Positions 7,946 to 15,680 of a stretch of DNA of 17,218 nucleotides are shown in pieces. The stretch comes from an uncultured Eubacteriales bacterium (GTDB lineage: Bacteria; Bacillota; Clostridia; TANB77; CAG-508): assembly GCA_902488785.1 (NCBI GenBank), contig CABTXJ010000009.1:1-17218 (forward strand). The letters are read 5' to 3'. How positions within the stretch are numbered: position 1 is the first letter of the stretch; every line of letters begins with the position of its first letter. A program made the position numbers and the translations under genes. The notes beneath the pieces were generated by a model. It was given only the letters and a program-made list of their open reading frames with translations. It had not been told where the DNA came from and searched no databases.

Positions 7946-8479
7946 ATGAATAAAAATATAAATATTAAATATGGTATGGAAGGCGAAGGACTAAAATATC
8001 ACGTACCACTTTTTAGACAAGACGATAAAAGATGGGAATTAGAACCATTTGGACCTTTTACAGTATCTTTTGCAGGATGTGGCCCAACATGTATTGCAAT
8101 GATGCTATCAGCATTTACCGGAAAACTTGTTTTACCACCAGATATTGCTAAAAAATATGGCAAAGAACATACTTCAGAATATGGTGCTTTATGGTCTATT
8201 TTTAAAGCTACCGCTGATGATTATTCACTTCATTTAGTACAAACAGATGCATCAGAATTAGAGCCTGCTCTTGATTGTTTAAAAGAAGGTGGATTGGTTA
8301 TTGCCTCTATGACTCCAGGTCATTTTACTTCAGCGGGTCATTTCATAATACTAAAAGGAATCGCTCCTGATGGTATGTTATATATAAACGACCCTGCAAG
8401 TGATAACAATAACAAAAAATTATGGAATCCTTCTATAATATTTAATGAATGCAAACAATTTTTCCTATTTAATAATTAA
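7946..8479 (+). CDS. C39-like cysteine peptidase family protein without export signal
   Basis: This 177-residue protein belongs to the C39-like (papain-fold) peptidase group. Gln25 in FRQDDKRW, Cys45 in FAGCGPTC, His132 in SAGHFIILKG and the INDP at 147-150 give the expected Gln-Cys-His-Asp/Asn set. It has no signal peptide or membrane segment, so it is predicted cytosolic. Family members cleave leader peptides after double glycines or are uncharacterised; no ABC transporter domain is present, so a bacteriocin-processing role is not supported by context. It is about half identical by eye to the next gene over the catalytic region, so the two arose by tandem duplication. AAGGAG lies 7 bases upstream of the ATG, and the stop codon runs into the next gene's ribosome binding site. 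Confidence 0.8.
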   Translation: MNKNINIKYGMEGEGLKYHVPLFRQDDKRWELEPFGPFTVSFAGCGPTCIAMMLSAFTGKLVLPPDIAKKYGKEHTSEYGALWSIFKATADDYSLHLVQTDASELEPALDCLKEGGLVIASMTPGHFTSAGHFIILKGIAPDGMLYINDPASDNNNKKLWNPSIIFNECKQFFLFNN

Positions 8480-8490
8480 GGAGTATACTA

Positions 8491-9261
8491 ATGAATTATA
8501 TAAGAAATAATAATAATAAAAATATTAGTAAGATCACTAGTAAGAATACTATAAAAATAAAAAAAACTATCAACTATCTGCTTAAATTAATAATTGTAAT
8601 ATTATTAATTCAAGTTTCTATGATCATATTTAAAAATACTAAAATATATGCAGATGATGATAAATTAGATATAACATATATAGCATCACAACCTTCCCCT
8701 GATGGTTCGGCTTCTGAGCTTTCATCTAGTAATGAATATGGTTTAGAAGGTCCTGGTGTACTTGTCAAAACTCCACTTTTCATACAGTGGGATGATAAAT
8801 GGGGAAATCTTCCATATGGTATACATTATAGTATTGCTGAAGGTGGCTGTGGTATAACTAGTTGTGCAATGATTATTAGTGCTCTTACACAAAAACAAGT
8901 AGAACCGCCAGAGCTTGCAGCAAAATATGGTTCAAAATATGCAGTAGTTGGTGGATCTACTTATGAACTATTCCCTGCAGTTGCAAAAGACTATGGACTT
9001 AAATTAGAGCAAATTCCTGCAACTTCAATGGATAAGGTAATTGAACATTTAAAAAGTGGTGGTTTAGTTGTTGCAAATATGGGACCTGGTCATTTTACTT
9101 CAGGTGGACACTATATTGTTTTAAAAGGTGTAAGTCCAGATGGAAAAATATATGTAAATGACCCAGCAAGTAAAAAAACAAGTTCTAAATTATGGGACCC
9201 TCAAGTATTTATTGATGAAAGACGTGGCGATTGGGCTCAATTCTTCCTATTTAGCAAGTAA
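8491..9261 (+). CDS. Exported or membrane-anchored C39-like cysteine peptidase family protein
   Basis: This 256-residue paralogue of the preceding gene has a long, basic, asparagine/lysine-rich N-terminus, a hydrophobic segment at about 28-47 and then IYADDD, which looks like a signal peptide end or uncleaved anchor. A serine-rich linker (about 66-82) leads to the peptidase domain, with Gln99 in FIQWDDKWG, Cys120 in EGGCGITSC, His207 in GGHYIVLKG and Asp224 in YVNDPAS. The catalytic domain would lie outside the membrane. GGAG overlapping the previous stop codon gives tight coupling, so the intracellular and extracellular forms are made together. The substrate is unknown; cell-wall or secreted peptides are possible for this copy. 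Confidence 0.82.
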   Translation: MNYIRNNNNKNISKITSKNTIKIKKTINYLLKLIIVILLIQVSMIIFKNTKIYADDDKLDITYIASQPSPDGSASELSSSNEYGLEGPGVLVKTPLFIQWDDKWGNLPYGIHYSIAEGGCGITSCAMIISALTQKQVEPPELAAKYGSKYAVVGGSTYELFPAVAKDYGLKLEQIPATSMDKVIEHLKSGGLVVANMGPGHFTSGGHYIVLKGVSPDGKIYVNDPASKKTSSKLWDPQVFIDERRGDWAQFFLFSK

Positions 9262-9300
9262 AGAATATAAAAATATGGATTTAATATAATCTAACAAAAT

Positions 9301-9332
9301 AAAATAGCAACTACTAATTTAGTTGCTATTTT
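9301..9332. terminator. Strong bidirectional terminator
   Basis: Twelve-base perfect arms (AAAATAGCAACT and AGTTGCTATTTT) around an 8-base loop sit between the C39-like pair and the convergent winged-helix gene. T-rich sequence follows the hairpin on both strands, so it serves both transcripts. Confidence 0.9.
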
Positions 9333-9366
9333 ATTAATTCTTTTATTTAATCTTTTTAATTATTCA

Positions 9367-10296
9367 TTATTTTAGTATTGGTATATTTAATGCTTGAAGC
9401 ACTATTTTATCTTCTTTTTCAACAAACTCAAACCAAGTATCTTCTAAACTTTCTTGTATTTGTAATATATCATATGTAAAATATATTTTTTCTTCAGTAT
9501 TTTGTTTGTTCAAACAAATTTCTTTATATACTTCTGCCATATGTTTTTTATCTTCACATACGAATACCAAATATGGTTTTTCATTAAAATTACTGTCACC
9601 TATTTTAAAATTTTCTAAAAAGTTTTTATAGGTTTCCATTCTATATTTAAATGTTTTTTTCCAATCTTCTTCTCTTCTTATACTTTCTACCACAATACTT
9701 ATTTTGCTTGCTTCTTTTCCTAAAACTAGTAATCCATTTGATTTTATACTTGTATTATTTTCCTTATCAACTATTTCAACCTTTGCTTCATCTTTAAAAT
9801 AGTTTTCAGATTTCATTTTATATGCTATTAAAAATTGATTTGCTGCAAGTCTTCTTTTCATTACACCAACTGATTTTGTATTATCTGTTGGTTTCCAATC
9901 TACTTTAACTTCTCTTGCTTCTAAAAGGTATTTACCATTTTTATCTAAACAATATACCCTATATGCAGCCTTTTCTCCAAATGTACCAAAATAGTATCTA
10001 GTAAGTAACTTTCCTTTAAGCATTTGATCTAACTTATTTGTTAATTTACGGTTTTTATTAAATCCCATATTTTCTAGTTCTAATATTTGATTAATTTGCC
10101 TTGAAGTAATAAACTCATATTTATTTACTATTTCAAGTATTTTATACTCTACTTCTCCTAAATGTCCTCTATCAATTTTATTTACAACCTGATTTATTGA
10201 TACATACCCATCAAAGCCATCAGCTTGTTTTATTTCATCTTCTCTAATTGCAAATGGTGAAACTTTAGTTTTTATTTCGCTATCTTCTATTCCCAT
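9367..10296 (-). CDS. Winged-helix protein, replication-relaxation/MobC-like
   Basis: The protein is 309 residues from the chosen start. Its first half has a winged-helix pattern: KILEIVNKYEFITSRQINQIL, then LTNKLDQMLKGKLLTRYYFG, in which a recognition helix is followed by a wing. A second domain has VVESIRREEDWKKTFKYRMETYKNF and a later strand KPYLVFVCEDKKH, like the EVD...KL..Y element and following strand in replication-relaxation family proteins, which can carry a PD-(D/E)xK-like fold. Such proteins act with relaxases or conjugation ATPases on mobile elements, but no relaxase is nearby; the TraG-like ATPase is 8 kb away. I placed the start at the second ATG (10296) because GGAGG lies 5 bases before it and actually overlaps the first ATG (10308), which has no ribosome binding site. 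It is probably transcribed alone. Confidence 0.5.
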   Translation of the reverse strand: MGIEDSEIKTKVSPFAIREDEIKQADGFDGYVSINQVVNKIDRGHLGEVEYKILEIVNKYEFITSRQINQILELENMGFNKNRKLTNKLDQMLKGKLLTRYYFGTFGEKAAYRVYCLDKNGKYLLEAREVKVDWKPTDNTKSVGVMKRRLAANQFLIAYKMKSENYFKDEAKVEIVDKENNTSIKSNGLLVLGKEASKISIVVESIRREEDWKKTFKYRMETYKNFLENFKIGDSNFNEKPYLVFVCEDKKHMAEVYKEICLNKQNTEEKIYFTYDILQIQESLEDTWFEFVEKEDKIVLQALNIPILK

Positions 10297-10369
10297 TTTA
10301 TCCTCCATATATTAAAATTATTTTCATATATCTATCTACGATATTATATATTGTTTTAAGTATACCATA

Positions 10370-11104
10370 CTACATTAGCTCTTTCAATTTCATTATATCT
10401 TTTTTAGATAATTGTATATATTCACCTGGTTTAAGATTTGAAACTTCTAATCCTGCAAACATATTTCTATGAAGTGCTATTACAGAATACCCAAGTGTTT
10501 TAAACATCTTTCTTACTTCTCTATTTTTTCCTTCATGTATTTTTACTCTAACTCTAGATATATTCTTATCCTTATCTATTTTTAATATTTTTGTTTTAGC
10601 TGGTGCAGTAATATAGTTTTCAATTTCAATTCCTTTTTCTAATTTTTCTAAATCATCTTTTTTTATTTCACCTTTTATAGTTACAGTATATTCTTTTTCA
10701 ATTTCATTTTTAGGATGTGTAAGATTATTTACAAGTTCACCATCATTTGTGACTATTATTGCCCCTGTTGTATACATATCTAGTCTACCAACTGTAACAA
10801 GTCTATTGTTACTTTTTATTATATCTATTACCTTAGGTCTATTAAACTGTTCATATGATGTGCAGACATATCCAAGTGGCTTATTTAGCAAATAATATTC
10901 TTTTTCTTCTTTCGAAAGCAATCTTTTTTTACCATTTTTTTGAACATATTCTATAACATTATCATTAGTTATTTTCATTCCAAGTGTTGCAACTTTTCCA
11001 TCTACTAAAATATATCCTTTTTCAATATATTCTTCTGCTTTTCTTCTAGATGCAAGCCCAGTTTGTGCTATATATTTTTGTAATCTCATTTCTTCTTTTT
11101 CCAT
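10370..11104 (-). CDS. rluB: RsuA/RluB-family pseudouridine synthase
   Basis: This 244-residue protein isomerises a uridine in ribosomal RNA to pseudouridine. An N-terminal S4 RNA-binding domain (LQKYIAQTGLASRRKAEEYI, residues 8-27, then VDGKVA) is followed by the catalytic core with LLNKPLGYVCT (72-82) and GRLD (106-109) holding catalytic Asp109. REVRKMF further on is the usual family motif. The GRLD is followed by MYTTGAI where most relatives have YNTSGLL, a mild divergence. The gene starts one base after the stop of the RluD-like gene, so translation is likely coupled. A shorter start at Met6 would also fit the S4 domain. The exact target uridine cannot be told from sequence; 23S rRNA is likely. 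Confidence 0.88.
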   Translation of the reverse strand: MEKEEMRLQKYIAQTGLASRRKAEEYIEKGYILVDGKVATLGMKITNDNVIEYVQKNGKKRLLSKEEKEYYLLNKPLGYVCTSYEQFNRPKVIDIIKSNNRLVTVGRLDMYTTGAIIVTNDGELVNNLTHPKNEIEKEYTVTIKGEIKKDDLEKLEKGIEIENYITAPAKTKILKIDKDKNISRVRVKIHEGKNREVRKMFKTLGYSVIALHRNMFAGLEVSNLKPGEYIQLSKKDIMKLKELM

Positions 11105-11105
11105 A

Positions 11106-12110
11106 TTAATATTTTCCTATTATTTTTCTTATCTCTTCATTTTCTTCAATTTCAAACTTCATTTTTTCATTTGTTAAAGGATGATGAAATTCTAAAAAGT
11201 AGCTTTGAAGAATTTGTCCCTGTATCTTCCACTCATTTTCTTTTCTAGTATATATATCATCTCCTACTAAAGGATGTCCTATTTTTGCCATATGTACTCT
11301 TATTTGATGCGTTCTACCTGTATATATTTGCATATCTAAATATGTATACTTATTTTCAATATATGATATAACATTAAATTTTGTTTTTGCTTTTTTTCCA
11401 TCACTTCTTACTTTCATCTTATGTCTATTTTTAAGATCTCTTCCTATTGGCATATCTATAATTCCATCTTTTTCAGCTACTATGCCAAAAACAATTCCCC
11501 TATACTTTTTTATAATCTCTCTTTTTTTAAAAGTATTTATTAGATTCTCATATGCCATTTTTGTTTTTGCAACTATCATTAATCCAGAAGTATTCTTATC
11601 TAATCTATGAACTATGCCTTCTCTTCCCTTTTCTCCATATAATTCATATTTTTCTTTTAAAACATCTACAAGAGTTATACTTGTATTATTTCCGGAATGT
11701 ACTATAATTCCTTTTGGTTTATTAATTACAATTATATCTTCATCTTCATATATAATATTACTATATACACATTTTTTTAAGTCATCGGGGATAACTTTTT
11801 CTTTTTCTTCATATTCTATATATATAATCTTATCACCTGGTTTTAATATATATGATGGTTTTATTTTAATAATTTTTTCATTACCAATCACAAATATATC
11901 TTCTTTTAAAATCTTATCTTGTATATTATTTCTTGTTATTTCTATATTATATTTTTCATGTAAAACAAAGGATAAGAATTTATCTAATCTTACCCTTTCA
12001 CCTTCTTTTGCATATGTTATTTCTATTTTTCTTTTTATTCTTCTTTTTTCTTCTTTTAATTCTTTTAATTCTTTGTTTTCTTTCTCTTTTATATCTTTTA
12101 TATCTTCCAT
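11106..12110 (-). CDS. rluD: RluD/RluA-family pseudouridine synthase
   Basis: This 334-residue enzyme is predicted to modify uridines in 23S rRNA. The N-terminal 30 residues are an unusual lysine/glutamate-rich extension encoded partly by repeated GATATAAAA units. Then come an S4 domain (VRLDKFLSFVL, about 40-50), the INKPKGIIVH strand (129-138) and HRLD (168-171) with catalytic Asp171 followed by KNTSGLM. GRTHQIRVHM later is the standard RluA/RluD signature, and GHPLVGDDIY follows it. No convincing ribosome binding site precedes the ATG, and the frame offers no other Met before the S4 domain, so the extension may be partly untranslated. It is separated by 57 bases from the upstream membrane-protein gene and abuts the rluB-like gene. 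Confidence 0.9.
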   Translation of the reverse strand: MEDIKDIKEKENKELKELKEEKRRIKRKIEITYAKEGERVRLDKFLSFVLHEKYNIEITRNNIQDKILKEDIFVIGNEKIIKIKPSYILKPGDKIIYIEYEEKEKVIPDDLKKCVYSNIIYEDEDIIVINKPKGIIVHSGNNTSITLVDVLKEKYELYGEKGREGIVHRLDKNTSGLMIVAKTKMAYENLINTFKKREIIKKYRGIVFGIVAEKDGIIDMPIGRDLKNRHKMKVRSDGKKAKTKFNVISYIENKYTYLDMQIYTGRTHQIRVHMAKIGHPLVGDDIYTRKENEWKIQGQILQSYFLEFHHPLTNEKMKFEIEENEEIRKIIGKY

Positions 12111-12167
12111 TAATTTACCAATATTATATTTATTAAAATATATTTCTAAGATTATTATTTTTTGTTT

Positions 12168-12575
12168 CTATTGTTTCCATTTTTTTATTTTTTTATTTTT
12201 CAAAATATTCATTATTACAAATGCAAGTATTGAAAGTGATATAATTACTACAATTACTTTTAAGATAATTCTTCCTAATTTATTTCTTTTTTGTTCTTTT
12301 TCAAATTTATTTTCATGCTCTTTATTTGCATTTTCTAATTCTTCGTTAATTATGGCAGATTCAGTATGTATTGTATTATTAGGATTTTCTGTGCTTACAC
12401 TTTCTCCATTTTCATTTATAACATATGGTACTGCTTCAATTTTTCTTGTCTCAATTACAGCATCATCCATTTGACTTGCTCTTGCAAATGAAAAGCATAT
12501 AGTCATTATAATTATAGCTAATAGCAAAATGAATTTAATATATTCTTTTACTTTTAATTTTTTTAAATTATTCAT
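12168..12575 (-). CDS. Unknown exported membrane protein downstream of xseB
   Basis: This 135-residue protein has no family I recognise. It has a basic N-terminus, a hydrophobic segment at about 14-32 ending in FARAS, which looks like a cleavable signal peptide, then a polar outside region of about 70 residues. A C-terminal transmembrane helix at about 102-124 is followed by a lysine-rich cytosolic tail. The topology is that of a single-pass protein with its soluble domain outside. The ATG overlaps the xseB stop as TAATG, so translation is coupled to the exonuclease VII small subunit. That link may simply reflect operon packing; no role in DNA repair is implied by the sequence. Confidence 0.7.
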   Translation of the reverse strand: MNNLKKLKVKEYIKFILLLAIIIMTICFSFARASQMDDAVIETRKIEAVPYVINENGESVSTENPNNTIHTESAIINEELENANKEHENKFEKEQKRNKLGRIILKVIVVIISLSILAFVIMNILKNKKIKKWKQ

Positions 12576-12808
12576 TATAATTCTTCTTCCTCTTCTTGAC
12601 CTTCATCATTTCTTTTTATTGCTACTATTTTCTTTTCTGCATTATCAAGCCTGGTATTTGCTATTTCTACTAATTTCATCCCTTCTTCATATGTTTTAAT
12701 AGACTTATCTAGATTAAGATTACCTTCTTGTACTTCTTTTGTTTTTTTATCTAGCATATTCATTATTTCTTCAAAAGTTAATTCTTCTAATTTTTTATTT
12801 TCTTCCAT
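12575..12808 (-). CDS. xseB: Exodeoxyribonuclease VII small subunit
   Basis: This protein of about 77 residues is the helical partner of XseA; several copies assemble with the large subunit to degrade single-stranded DNA. LTFEEIMNMLDKKTKEVQEG and the later SIKTYEEGMKLVEIAN...LDNAEKKI match the family pattern of two long helices. The acidic tail (EEEEEL) is unremarkable. The start at 12808 is chosen because GAGG lies 6 bases before it; the earlier in-frame ATG at 12820 has no ribosome binding site and its own codons contribute to that Shine-Dalgarno. It is separated from xseA by an unrelated membrane-protein gene, which is unusual since xseA and xseB are generally adjacent. Confidence 0.88.
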   Translation of the reverse strand: MEENKKLEELTFEEIMNMLDKKTKEVQEGNLNLDKSIKTYEEGMKLVEIANTRLDNAEKKIVAIKRNDEGQEEEEEL

Positions 12809-12831
12809 CTTATTCCTCATTATATTTTTTA

Positions 12832-13368
12832 TTAATCTTCGTTTGTTATTTTTCCTTTATTTGTGTCAACAGTAAAAAACCCAATGTTTTCTGTAGTATC
12901 AGGATTTCTAACAGAAACTCTATATACATTTTCTTGTAATTTATCTGCTACATACATATAGTTATCATTTTTAACTTCAGCTTTTACTATATCTTCTGCT
13001 TTTTTTGCATTATCATAGTCATTTTGTTTCCAATTAGGTACAGTATTTGATTGTTGCTTCTTATAGTTTTCTTCAACTTGCGATTTAGTTTTAGGTGTTT
13101 CTTGTTTTGTTTGTTCATATTTTCCAGTATATATATCTGGTTTTTTTTCTTGCTTTTTTTCCTCTACATTTTCTATTTCTTGAGTATCATTTTCTACTTC
13201 ATTTTTTTCTTTTTGTTCTATATTATTTTCATTAATCTCATTACCTTTTATATCATTTTTAAAAAATCTTTCTGAAATAAATGGTATTGCAACAACGAGA
13301 AGTATTATTATAATTAATAATGCTAAAGCAATTTTAGAACTACTACTTTTCTTATTTTTTCTACTCAT
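12832..13368 (-). CDS. Unknown membrane-anchored protein between xseA and xseB
   Basis: This 178-residue protein has a basic N-terminus (RKNKKSSSSK), one transmembrane helix at about 12-31, a long low-complexity Glu/Lys/Asn-rich linker (about 40-105) and a small C-terminal domain of about 65 residues. The C-terminal part (KAEDIVKAEVK...NVYRVSVRNPDTT...GFFTVDTNKGKI) has the helix-then-strands pattern and VDxxxGKI ending of PepSY-like domains, a weak resemblance. The topology suggests a cytosolic N-terminus and an outside domain held away from the membrane by the linker. The ATG overlaps the xseA stop as TAATG, so it is translationally coupled to xseA. Function unknown. Confidence 0.7.
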   Translation of the reverse strand: MSRKNKKSSSSKIALALLIIIILLVVAIPFISERFFKNDIKGNEINENNIEQKEKNEVENDTQEIENVEEKKQEKKPDIYTGKYEQTKQETPKTKSQVEENYKKQQSNTVPNWKQNDYDNAKKAEDIVKAEVKNDNYMYVADKLQENVYRVSVRNPDTTENIGFFTVDTNKGKITNED

Positions 13369-14561
13369 TAATCCAAAACCTCTGCTTTCTTCTTATCATT
13401 TTTAAACCTTATAACTATATTGTCACCTTTTTTAATTTCATCAGATTTAGATACATATTTTCCATCTTTCATAATAAGTGTGTATCCCCTATCTAATGTA
13501 TTTTCTACATTGTATGCTTCTAATCTATCTTTGTATTTTTCAACCTTCATTTTTTCTATATTAATCTTATTGTTTAAATTATTTTCAATTATATCAAGCA
13601 TTCTATCAATTTTCATTCTTTGCTCTGCCATTATTTGTGATGGATCTTTTAATCTATGTTCCATATTTTGAAGCATTAGTCTATCTAAATGTATCTTGTT
13701 TTCAATACCTTTTGTTAGCATTATTTGTCTTTGCATAAGTGTTTCTTTAATTTCCATTACACTTGCAACTGCGATTTCTGCCGCAGCTGATGGAGTTGCT
13801 GCCCTTTTATCTGCTACAAAATCTGAAAGTGTCCAATCAGTTTCATGCCCTACTGCAGATATTACAGGCAATTTAGAATCATATATAGCTCTTACAACAA
13901 TTTCTTCATTGAATGGCCAAAGATCTTCAAGTGATCCTCCTCCACGTCCTACTATTAATACATCAATATCATCTCTAGTATTCATATATCTTATAGCTTC
14001 TGCTATCTCAGATGCAGCTCCAGTTCCTTGAACAGCAACTGGTATTAGTTTTATCACAATATTTGGGTTTCTTCTCGTAGAAACTGTAATTATATCTCTA
14101 ATTACAGATCCAGTTTTTGATGTAACCACTCCTATTGTTTTAGAAAACTTAGGTATTTCTTGCTTGTGATTTTCTGCAAATAAGCCTTCTTTACTTAATT
14201 TTGCTTTTAATTCTTCAAGCTTTGCATTTAAATAACCTTGCCCTGCTTGCTTCATTGCTTCTACTTGAAGCTGATAGTATCCTCCACCTTTATATACAGC
14301 AACTGTCGCAATTACAACTACTTTCATTCCATCTTGTGGTCTAAAGTTTAATCTTGATGTGTATCCTCTAAACATTATAGCTTTTATTACTGATTTTTCA
14401 TCCTTCAAAGTAAAATAAAGATGGCCAGATGCATTATTTTTAAAATTAGATATTTCACCTTGTACTAATATTTTAATACCAGCAAAATCTGTAGCAATTG
14501 CTTTTTCTATTCTATTTGATATTTCGCTTACTGTTGCTGCTTTTGGTGTTACTGATTCCAC
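13368..14561 (-). CDS. xseA: Exodeoxyribonuclease VII large subunit, GTG start
   Basis: The protein is about 397 residues from the chosen start. With XseB it forms exonuclease VII, which removes single-stranded DNA from both ends. An N-terminal OB fold (LVQGEISNFKNNASGHLYFTLKD and the following strands to about residue 100) precedes the catalytic domain with GVVTSKTGSVIRDI, VGRGGGSLEDLWPFN, and AVGHETDWTLSDFVADKRA. A coiled-coil region and a small C-terminal domain (DRGYTLIMKDGKYV) follow. An in-frame ATG exists at 14579, but AAAGGAG at 14567-14573 sits exactly 5 bases before GTG 14561 and the ATG has none. GTG also removes the overlap with nusB: its stop codon abuts the Shine-Dalgarno. Confidence 0.92.
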   Translation of the reverse strand: MESVTPKAATVSEISNRIEKAIATDFAGIKILVQGEISNFKNNASGHLYFTLKDEKSVIKAIMFRGYTSRLNFRPQDGMKVVVIATVAVYKGGGYYQLQVEAMKQAGQGYLNAKLEELKAKLSKEGLFAENHKQEIPKFSKTIGVVTSKTGSVIRDIITVSTRRNPNIVIKLIPVAVQGTGAASEIAEAIRYMNTRDDIDVLIVGRGGGSLEDLWPFNEEIVVRAIYDSKLPVISAVGHETDWTLSDFVADKRAATPSAAAEIAVASVMEIKETLMQRQIMLTKGIENKIHLDRLMLQNMEHRLKDPSQIMAEQRMKIDRMLDIIENNLNNKINIEKMKVEKYKDRLEAYNVENTLDRGYTLIMKDGKYVSKSDEIKKGDNIVIRFKNDKKKAEVLD

Positions 14562-14571
14562 ATTTTCTCCT

Positions 14572-15144
14572 TTATTCATTTATAATATCATCTATTGTTT
14601 CTTTATTTCCATTTTTTATTATTTTAGAGTTTTCATTATTGTTATTTTCTTTATTATTTTCATTTTCACTTACAAAATTTGAAAGTATTCCATTTATGAA
14701 TTTCACTTCTTTTTCATCTTGATATTTTTTAGATATTTCTAGTGCTTCATTTATAGCTATCTTATAGTCTAAGTTCATATATTTTATTTCAATTATTGCA
14801 AGTTGAATTAAGGATATAGATATTTTTGTTATTCTATCTAATCTCCAAGTGTCTTTAAGATACTTTTCTATATTTTGCAAAATATCTTTTCTGTTATCTA
14901 AATAGATATCAATAACTTTTTCTATATACCTTTTATCTTCTTCATATATAATATCTTTAGATAATTCAATATAATTTTCTACTTGTTTTCTTGCTGCTTC
15001 TTTCTTAAATTCATTTAAATCTAAGTCATTTAAATTATCTTTTAACTTCAAATTTTCATTAAATTCTAATCCAAATATTATTTTAAATAGTTCTTCCCTG
15101 ATTTTTCTTCTTGATAATTTAGCATTTTTATTTTTGTCTTCCAT
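14572..15144 (-). CDS. nusB: Transcription antitermination factor NusB
   Basis: NusB binds boxA RNA with S10 to keep RNA polymerase elongating through rRNA operons. The 190-residue frame has the all-helical NusB fold: SRRKIREELFKIIFGLEF at the N-terminus, then TWRLDRITKISISLIQLAIIEIKYM (about 100-125) and KIAINEALEISKKYQDEKEVKFINGILSNF, which closely matches the family signature. A C-terminal asparagine/glutamate-rich tail of about 35 residues is extra; most NusB proteins are 130-150 residues. No clear Shine-Dalgarno is close to the ATG. The preceding small membrane-protein gene ends 6 bases away, so reinitiation is likely. Its place downstream of asp23-family genes and upstream of xseA-xseB is the classic Firmicutes arrangement. 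Confidence 0.92.
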   Translation of the reverse strand: MEDKNKNAKLSRRKIREELFKIIFGLEFNENLKLKDNLNDLDLNEFKKEAARKQVENYIELSKDIIYEEDKRYIEKVIDIYLDNRKDILQNIEKYLKDTWRLDRITKISISLIQLAIIEIKYMNLDYKIAINEALEISKKYQDEKEVKFINGILSNFVSENENNKENNNNENSKIIKNGNKETIDDIINE

Positions 15145-15150
15145 ATATTA

Positions 15151-15369
15151 TTAGTTTTCTTCTCCTTCTTTTTCATTTTTTAATTTCTTAAAAAACTCAT
15201 TTACTTTCTCAGGTTCCCTATCTATAAATACTCCTAGTACTAGCATTCCTACAAAAAATATTAGATTCATTATTATTTTTACAGCTCCTAATCCTATTAA
15301 TATTGCTGCTATAAAAGAGCAGATTACAGCCCATTTATTTTGTTCTACAAATTCCATAAATTCTTTCAT
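15151..15369 (-). CDS. Small DUF2273-like membrane protein, copy 2
   Basis: This 72-residue protein has two hydrophobic segments (about 13-33 and 34-50) and a conserved GVFIDREPEK motif followed by a lysine/glutamate-rich cytosolic tail. The same layout, including FVEQNKWA near the N-terminus, is in the next copy upstream. It resembles the DUF2273 proteins that accompany Asp23 and AmaP in Firmicutes, for example in the staphylococcal asp23 operon. It is probably an accessory part of the Asp23 membrane complex. GGAG lies 7 bases before the ATG, and nusB follows after 6 bases. Confidence 0.78.
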   Translation of the reverse strand: MKEFMEFVEQNKWAVICSFIAAILIGLGAVKIIMNLIFFVGMLVLGVFIDREPEKVNEFFKKLKNEKEGEEN

Positions 15370-15389
15370 TATTTTTCTCCTTTTATTGC

Positions 15390-15620
15390 TTATTCATTAT
15401 CATCTTCTACTTTTTCTGCTTCTTTTGTATCTTTCTGACTTTTTATTTTTTCAAAAAAATCTTTTATCTTATCTGGTTTTTTGTCTATATATACACCAAC
15501 TATTAATGATGTAGCAAAAAACAATACATTAATTATAATTTCCACTGCTCCAAATAATATTAAAATGACAGCAATAATTGAACAAATTATTGCCCATTTG
15601 TTTTTTTCTACAAATTCCAT
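15390..15620 (-). CDS. Small DUF2273-like membrane protein, copy 1
   Basis: This 76-residue paralogue of the next gene has the same FVEKNKWA start, two membrane segments and GVYIDKKPDK motif, with a polar C-terminal tail of different sequence. It lies 20 bases upstream of copy 2 and 60 bases downstream of amaP. AAGGAG is about 10 bases before the ATG, somewhat long. The pair arose by tandem duplication; whether they form a heterodimer is unknown. Assignment to the DUF2273 family is by motif and context. Confidence 0.78.
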   Translation of the reverse strand: MEFVEKNKWAIICSIIAVILILFGAVEIIINVLFFATSLIVGVYIDKKPDKIKDFFEKIKSQKDTKEAEKVEDDNE

Positions 15621-15680
15621 ACTGTCTGTTCTCCTTTTAGTTTATTTTAGTTCTATTTTTTAATAATTTTTTTATTGTTT

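Noticed and set aside
10320..10369. Terminator at the end of the long minus cluster
   Set aside because: Only a 5-bp AGTAT/ATACT hairpin without a T run is visible, so I do not call one; transcription may read into the winged-helix gene.
11614..12474. Long plus-strand reading frame (286 codons)
   Set aside because: It is antisense to the rluD-like and membrane-protein genes, is rich in Phe, Ser and Ile as expected from reversed Lys/Glu codons, and has no domain or ribosome binding site.
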